Both the position numbers and the translations under genes were made by a program. 64,000 bases of DNA from Bradyrhizobium manausense (GTDB lineage: Bacteria; Pseudomonadota; Alphaproteobacteria; Rhizobiales; Xanthobacteraceae): the NCBI RefSeq assembly GCF_018129685.1, contig NZ_JAFCLG010000001.1, forward strand, positions 1,302,001-1,366,000. Reading direction: 5' to 3'. The notes beneath the pieces are model-generated. The model saw only the letters and a program-made list of their open reading frames with translations, made no database searches and was not told the origin of the DNA. Of the stretch, positions 59,799-64,000 are shown one piece after another (within the stretch, counting starts at the first letter, position 1; each line of letters starts with the position of its first letter).

Positions 59799-61022
59799 GT
59801 GGGCCGAACAGCAATCTTCGTATCGATCGTAACGGCCTTCACAATCATTGTGGTCGCCACCCCACGCCGCGCTCAAGCAACACCGGAAGCGTCAGCGTGC
59901 GGATACCTTGCTGATCTGATCGACAAGGCATCGCCATCAGGGCCGTTGTTCCTGCCCAGCTTTCCGACCGTCGAATCCGGACCTCTCCATGGCGCCGCCT
60001 ATCTCTATGACAATGCGGTCGCCGCCATCGCATTGGTCGGTTGCGGCGAGCGCGACAAGGCGTCTCGCATTGGCTCGGCGATCCTCTGGGCCATCGATAA
60101 CGACCGCACCTGGCACGATGGCCGGCTCCGGAACGCTTACGCCGCGGGTGTGGTGGAAAGTGGCTCCGCCAAGCTTCCGGGTTGGTGGGACATCTCGCAG
60201 AACAAATGGCTGGAAGATCGATATCAGGTGGGCAGCGATGTCGGCAACATGGCATGGGCCATGTTGGCGTTGCTGTCGATTGACGATGCGAGCACCGGAT
60301 CTCGGTTCCGCGATGGTGCGGCACGCCTTGGCACCTGGGTCGCGCAATGGGCCGACGCGCGCGGCACTGGCGGTTTCACGGGCGGCACGTTCGGGCACGA
60401 GCCGACGCCCGAGGTGCGGACATGGAAATCAACCGAACACAATACCGACCTCGCTGCCGCGTTTGGCCTTCTTGCAACCCGCACCGGCGATTCGCGCTGG
60501 CGTGACATGGCAACAACTGCCGAGCGCTTCGTCGATACGATGTGGGATCCGGCATGCGCCTGTTTCGCCGCAGGCACCGCGGAAGACGGCGTCACGCGCA
60601 ATCCGATTTTGGCCCTTGATGCTCAAATCTGGCCGTTAACGGCACTCCGCGGAGCGGCCAGGCAATTTGCATCGGCAATCACGACCGCCGAGCAGCGAAT
60701 GAGCGTCGATCATGGCTTTTCTTACGGTGAAGACCGAGACGGTGTGTGGACCGAAGGGACGGGCCAAATGGCTCTCTTACTGAAATTGCTCGGCAGGACC
60801 GAGAAGGCAGAGTCGTTGATCGCCGTCATCGAATCCCAGAGGTCGCCCGATGGCGGGTTCTATGCCACAAATATCCGCGCGCTACCGACTGGGTTCATGT
60901 TGGACACCGATCCGGCCAGGCCCCGACTCTATTTCCGCTTGCCACATCTTGGCGCAGCTTCGTGGGCTGCCCTGGCGCAAATTGGCTTCAATCCCTTTAC
61001 GGCGACAAAAGGACTACCCTAA
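59799..61022 (+). CDS. Secreted alpha/alpha-toroid (six-hairpin glycosidase-like) protein
   Basis: A 407-residue protein with a signal peptide (IFVSIVTAFTIIVVATPRRAQA). Repeated helical hairpins carry Trp and Gly-rich turns: AYLYDNAVAAIALVGCG, NMAWAMLALLSIDD, EHNTDLAAAFGLLATRTGDSRW in order, ILALDAQIWPLTAL, WTEGTGQMALLLKLLG. This pattern is typical of (alpha/alpha)6 or 7 barrels such as six-hairpin glycosidases, unsaturated glucuronyl hydrolases or C5-epimerases. Acidic residues in YDNA, EHNTDLA and TEGT could be catalytic. The start is GTG 59799 with no nearby ATG. The TAA stop is the first bases of the dispersed repeat at 61020. Carbohydrate activity is inferred from fold resemblance only. 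Confidence 0.72.
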   Translation: MGRTAIFVSIVTAFTIIVVATPRRAQATPEASACGYLADLIDKASPSGPLFLPSFPTVESGPLHGAAYLYDNAVAAIALVGCGERDKASRIGSAILWAIDNDRTWHDGRLRNAYAAGVVESGSAKLPGWWDISQNKWLEDRYQVGSDVGNMAWAMLALLSIDDASTGSRFRDGAARLGTWVAQWADARGTGGFTGGTFGHEPTPEVRTWKSTEHNTDLAAAFGLLATRTGDSRWRDMATTAERFVDTMWDPACACFAAGTAEDGVTRNPILALDAQIWPLTALRGAARQFASAITTAEQRMSVDHGFSYGEDRDGVWTEGTGQMALLLKLLGRTEKAESLIAVIESQRSPDGGFYATNIRALPTGFMLDTDPARPRLYFRLPHLGAASWAALAQIGFNPFTATKGLP

Positions 61023-61150
61023 AGCATGATCCGGAAAAGCGCGAAGCGGTTTTCCCTCGCGACAAACGCGGAATGCGTTTGCGCGGAGATCATGCGCAAA
61101 CAACAAGCTAAAGCGCGATGACGATTCGAGCCAATCTCATCGCGCCTTAA
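61020..61150. repeat. Dispersed palindromic repeat (CATGATCCGG family), copy 2
   Basis: Begins TAAAGCATGATCCGGAAAA like copy 1 at 9720. It differs by an insert of about 30 bases (CTCGCGACAAACGCGGAATGCG) before GATCATGCGCAAACAACA. It ends with the AAAGCGCGATGACGATTC and CTCATCGCGC pair, then TAAAGCATGAT again at 61148. It supplies the TAA stop of the preceding gene. Confidence 0.85.
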
Positions 61151-61196
61151 AGCATGATGTGTTTTGGTTCAATCGATGCGAACCGAGAGCTCAAAT

Positions 61197-61350
61197 CACC
61201 TCTCCCCGACGGGGAGAGGTCGGATTGCTATGGCGCGCAGTTGCGCGCCTGAGCAATCCGGGTGAGGGGCCGCGGCACCCAGTGAGACCGAAACCCCTCA
61301 CCCGGATCGCATCTTCGAAGCGATCCGACCTCTCCCTGCGGGAGAGGTGA
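61197..61350. repeat. Dispersed CCTCACC repeats, copies C and D, facing each other
   Basis: Copy C (61197-61269) has CCTCTCCCCGACGGGGAGAGG then GGATTGC...GCAATCC and GGGTGAGGGG. Copy D (61293-61350) is the same family in reverse: CCCCTCACCC, GGATCGCATC...GCGATCC and CCTCTCCCTGCGGGAGAGG. The 441 bases between the convergent genes (61023-61464) contain little besides these and copy 2 above, so they probably act as terminators for both genes. Confidence 0.8.
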
Positions 61351-61464
61351 TCCCAGACGCCGATCGAACCTGACTCCGTCGCGCCTTAGTCAAGGCCATG
61401 GAGCCCGCTCCCCGTTCTTCCGACCCGAGTTGCTCTTTGCAGCGACGAGGCGCGGGCTGCCGCG

Positions 61465-63147
61465 CTACGGTGTTTTGCAGACGAAGTTCGCCGCGTCCTC
61501 GATATCGCCTGAACCGGAATAGGCCGCATATGACGGATAGGGGCAGAGAGGCCGGCTGCGGTTTGCGCTCCATGTCGCCGGGATCTCCTTGTTGGCGGGA
61601 TCGCTGGAGGCAATGATCCGCTCCGGCGCCTTGCCGCGCTCGACCCACTCGGTCAGTGCCGTCAGTGCATCGAACTTGTCGAGTGCGACCCCGCCGCCGC
61701 AATGCGTCCCGCCCGGTATGGTGAAAAGGCGGGCGAACCCATCGGCATGGCCCTGCGCGTTCTTGTTCAGACGGTCGTACCAGCGGATGGTGTCGTTGAC
61801 CGAAAACACCGGGTCGGCCTGGCCGTGGAAGATGAGCATCTTGCGGCCGGCCGCCTGCAGGCCGGTGAGCTTGGGGTCGTCGACATCGGGCGGCGTCATG
61901 AAGTCCATGGCGGACTCCGTGAATGTGCCGTCTCTGGCGAAGATTTTCGGCGCGTCCCTGTCGAAATCGTAGGCCTTCAGCGCATCGATGAGCTTGTCGC
62001 TGCTGCCTTCCACGGGAGCCGGCGGGGTCGAGAAAATGTAGTTCAGCGACGCCGCGCCCATCGTGGCGATGATCGGATAGTTGTTCCAGGGCGGGACCGA
62101 ACTCTCGACTTTCCAGGCGCGCCAGTTGCCGGTGCCGATGCCGCCGTCGAGCGGCCAGTCCGAATAGAGCGCTTCGCCCTTCGAATTTTTTGGCCCGGCG
62201 AGGCTGGTCTTGAGCGCGTCGACTTTGGCTTCCGGCAGGCAGGCCGAGGTCTGGCCGGGCGCGCACACGAGGCTCTTGAGGTCGAAGGCCTTCTGGCAGG
62301 CGGCGAGATTGGACGTCAGCCCATCCTTGGCACCATCGAGTGCGTCGCAGGCTTCCGTGATGCGCGACGCCACGAGTTGCGCATCCTCCTTGGTGATCGA
62401 CTTGCGAAGATCCGGATCGGCTTTCAGGAACGCCTGCACGTCCCAGGCGTGCTGGACCGCGGCGCGCGGCAGATCGAAGCCGGGATTGCCGACGAGGAAG
62501 CCGTCGTAATTTTCGGGCATGCGGGAGGCGGCGACCATCGCGTGGCGTCCGCCGTTCGAGCAGCCGGCCATGTAGGAGCGCTCCGGCTGGCGGCCGTAAT
62601 GCAGCGCGATCACCTTCTTGGCGACCGGCGAGAGCGTCATGTCGGCGGCGTAGCCGTAGTCGCGCCGCGCCTGCGGATCGAGCCCGAAGGCCGCGCCCGC
62701 TGCAAGTCCGAGTGGCTTGTTGGCGGGGTCGGAGCCCGAATGACCGCTGTCCGACGACAGCACGGCGAAACCTCGCGCCAGCGGCACCGTGCCGCCCGAT
62801 CCAAGACCTGAGGGGCTTGACCCCATCGCGGGCACGACCACGCCGTCATTGCCGCCATTGACCTGGTGCAGGAAGCGCCCGTTCCAATCGACCGGCAGCC
62901 TGATCTCGAACTGGATCGAATAGGTTTTTCCATCCGCACCGGTGCGACGGTTGGCGAGCCCGGTCACGATGCAATGCTTGGGCAGGTTGTTGCCGGCCTC
63001 CTGCAGCTTGGTGGCGACGATCTCGACGCCGGGAATGGCAAGCGATGCCGTGGTGACCGGCGAGCAGGTCTCGTCATCGGCGCGAGCGAGCGCCGTCGTT
63101 CCAAGAAGGGCAGCCAATGTCACTGCCGATACAGCACCAGACCTCAT
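61465..63147 (-). CDS. Tannase/feruloyl esterase family alpha/beta hydrolase
   Basis: A 560-residue secreted hydrolase. Residues 1-23 are a signal peptide (TLAALLGTTALARA). The tannase-family body shows IQFEIRLPVDWNGRFLHQVNGG in order, the nucleophile serine in YMAGCSNGGRHAMVAASR (C-S-N-G-G), the acid in FHGQADPVFSV and the histidine in PGGTHCGGG. The Cys before Ser and the Cys after His are the CS-D-HC disulfide-linked arrangement known in this family. Expected to cleave aromatic esters such as feruloyl or galloyl esters. ATG 63147 is set by the signal peptide and GGAGATCGCC upstream. A dyad operator-like site lies 25 bases upstream. Confidence 0.9.
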   Translation of the reverse strand: MRSGAVSAVTLAALLGTTALARADDETCSPVTTASLAIPGVEIVATKLQEAGNNLPKHCIVTGLANRRTGADGKTYSIQFEIRLPVDWNGRFLHQVNGGNDGVVVPAMGSSPSGLGSGGTVPLARGFAVLSSDSGHSGSDPANKPLGLAAGAAFGLDPQARRDYGYAADMTLSPVAKKVIALHYGRQPERSYMAGCSNGGRHAMVAASRMPENYDGFLVGNPGFDLPRAAVQHAWDVQAFLKADPDLRKSITKEDAQLVASRITEACDALDGAKDGLTSNLAACQKAFDLKSLVCAPGQTSACLPEAKVDALKTSLAGPKNSKGEALYSDWPLDGGIGTGNWRAWKVESSVPPWNNYPIIATMGAASLNYIFSTPPAPVEGSSDKLIDALKAYDFDRDAPKIFARDGTFTESAMDFMTPPDVDDPKLTGLQAAGRKMLIFHGQADPVFSVNDTIRWYDRLNKNAQGHADGFARLFTIPGGTHCGGGVALDKFDALTALTEWVERGKAPERIIASSDPANKEIPATWSANRSRPLCPYPSYAAYSGSGDIEDAANFVCKTP

Positions 63148-63171
63148 GGCGATCTCCCCAATTTGATTATT

Positions 63172-63190
63172 TGATATAACCATTATATCA
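63172..63190. promoter_or_regulatory. 19-bp AT-rich palindrome upstream of tannase gene
   Basis: TGATATAACCATTATATCA consists of perfect 8-base arms around CCA. It lies 25 bases upstream of the start codon, close to where promoter or leader would be, so a repressor of MarR or GntR type could block transcription. No regulator gene is adjacent in the window. Function is inferred from symmetry and position. Confidence 0.5.
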
Positions 63191-63528
63191 GCACCATATC
63201 CTTGGCAAGCCTTGTCCCGAACGAGGACAGCGCGGCAAGGTCTGCATCCGGTGCGGCCAATGCATGAGCCGGAGGTCGCGTTGCACGGCAAGCTGCGATC
63301 CTGCGCCGGGCCGACGCATGAGGTTCCGGACGTTCAGCGTCGGGGATCAGTGGAAGGGATGCCTCGCACCAAAGCGGGCGCGGCCTTCTTCGATGATGCC
63401 ATTATGCCGGTGTTTTGCCCGACGGAGCAAAGCGATTTCGGCAAGACCGAAATTTATTCGAGCCTTTCAATCCCGTCGCTACTGTGCATGGGGTTGTTTT
63501 TTCGGCTCCTGTTTCGATCCAGCCAAAC

Positions 63529-63561
63529 CAATGGCCTCTCCCCGGCGGGAAGAGGCCATTG
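63529..63561 (-). terminator. Strong hairpin downstream of solute-binding protein gene
   Basis: CAATGGCCTCT and AGAGGCCATTG pair as 11-base arms, and the interior CCCG/CGGG extends the stem past one mismatch. It lies about 40 bases after the stop of the gene at 63600 on the minus strand. There is no T run, so it may be a repeat-derived terminator. Confidence 0.55.
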
Positions 63562-63599
63562 CCGAAGCGGTCGTTTCGACTTGGCGACGATGCCGCGCC

Positions 63600-64000
63600 C
63601 TATTCCCAGGACCAGGCCGAGAAGTCGTTCTCGAACTGCGGGACTTCCTTCCAGACACCCTTCAGCTTCTTGTTGATGACCGTCGGCCATTGCGGCTGGA
63701 ACAGGAATCCGGCCACCGCGTCGGTCGCCAGCATCTTCTGGGCATCGCCGAGCAGCTTGGCGCGGCCGGCCTCGTCAGGCGTCGAGACGATCTGCTTGTA
63801 GAGCGCGTTGAACGCCTCGTTGTTGTAACCGAGGTAGTAGTCCGGTTCGGTGATCTTGACGAGGTCGAACGGCTCGACATGGGACACGATGGTGAGGTCG
63901 AAATTGTGCGGACCGTTGGGTGCGAACACCTGCGACAGCCATTGCGCCCATTCGACGTTCTCGATCTTGGCGGTAATGCCGACCTTGGCGAGCTGGGCCG
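63600..64000 (-). CDS. Peptide-type ABC transporter solute-binding protein, C-terminal part
   Basis: Only the last 133 codons are in the window; the frame is open to base 64000, so the start lies beyond the right edge. Readable parts are AQLAKVGITAKIENVEWAQW, NFDLTIVSHVEPFD, YYLGYNNEAFNALYKQIVS and AVAGFLFQPQWPTVINKKLKG, which form the C-terminal lobe of family-5 (dipeptide/oligopeptide/nickel) periplasmic binding proteins. The ligand is unknown. Transport partners would be outside the window. Confidence 0.85.
   Translation of the reverse strand, partial: AQLAKVGITAKIENVEWAQWLSQVFAPNGPHNFDLTIVSHVEPFDLVKITEPDYYLGYNNEAFNALYKQIVSTPDEAGRAKLLGDAQKMLATDAVAGFLFQPQWPTVINKKLKGVWKEVPQFENDFSAWSWE

Larger units (their letters stand above)
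63148..63599. other. Intergenic region between two minus-strand genes
   Basis: No gene supported in 452 bases. It contains the palindrome at 63172-63190 near the tannase start and the hairpin at 63529-63561 near the stop of the solute-binding gene. The frames here (for example 63212-63676 plus) look like chance. Confidence 0.5.

Noticed and set aside
61298..62266. 322-codon minus-strand frame overlapping the tannase-family gene
   Set aside because: It is an out-of-register reading of the tannase gene that runs into repeat sequence.

Overview
The window is high-GC DNA from an alphaproteobacterium, most likely Bradyrhizobium or a close relative. This is inferred from the base composition, an oxygen-dependent cobalamin pathway that ends in BluB, and several families of short palindromic intergenic repeats of the kind seen in that group. 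No rRNA, tRNA, CRISPR array, insertion sequence or phage gene was recognised.

Region 1 (1-6.4 kb). A flavin-reductase-like gene (cut by the window edge), an N-carbamoyl-D-amino acid hydrolase and a dihydropyrimidinase/D-hydantoinase lie on the minus strand, with an MFS transporter on the plus strand between them. Together they look like a cyclic-ureide (hydantoin or dihydropyrimidine) degradation locus.

Region 2 (5-31 kb) is a nearly complete aerobic adenosylcobalamin locus. A first minus-strand cobalamin riboswitch (about 8.89-9.05 kb) precedes a siderophore-type TonB receptor and a PepSY membrane protein. A second (about 24.71-24.90 kb) precedes a tightly packed minus-strand series: DUF1636-cobW-cobN-cobG-cobH-cobI-cobJ, then cobL-cobE-cobM-cobB-cobA-cobF-cobT. 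cobK sits in this series on the opposite strand. Late-pathway genes cobO, cobQ, cobC (aminotransferase), cobD/cbiB, cobU, cobS and bluB follow in alternating orientation. Cobaltochelatase subunits CobS/CobT and the reductase CobR are not in the window.

Region 3 (31-51 kb) is a two-partner secretion locus in minus-strand order: a periplasmic protein of unknown function, a 5,729-residue filamentous adhesin and its FhaC/ShlB-type outer-membrane translocator. The adhesin gene fills 17.2 kb. The long plus-strand reading frames opposite it are shadows.

Region 4 (51-57.5 kb). A Tat-type periplasmic binding protein overlaps a hybrid histidine kinase (sensor-HAMP-HisKA-HATPase-REC-HPt), an apparent ligand-sensing pair without transporter subunits. 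A LysR regulator is divergent from a glyoxalase-fold ring-cleavage dioxygenase and an alpha/beta hydrolase resembling the quinone-detoxifying MhqO/MhqD pair.

Region 5 (57.5-64 kb) is accessory-like. It holds dispersed repeats, a truncated hydrolase, two small secreted proteins in a lower-GC patch bracketed by about 70-bp direct repeats, a secreted alpha/alpha-toroid protein, a tannase/feruloyl-esterase family protein and the 3' part of a peptide-type ABC solute-binding protein gene.

A recurrent oddity is that dispersed repeats directly supply the stop codons, and sometimes the last residues, of at least four genes.
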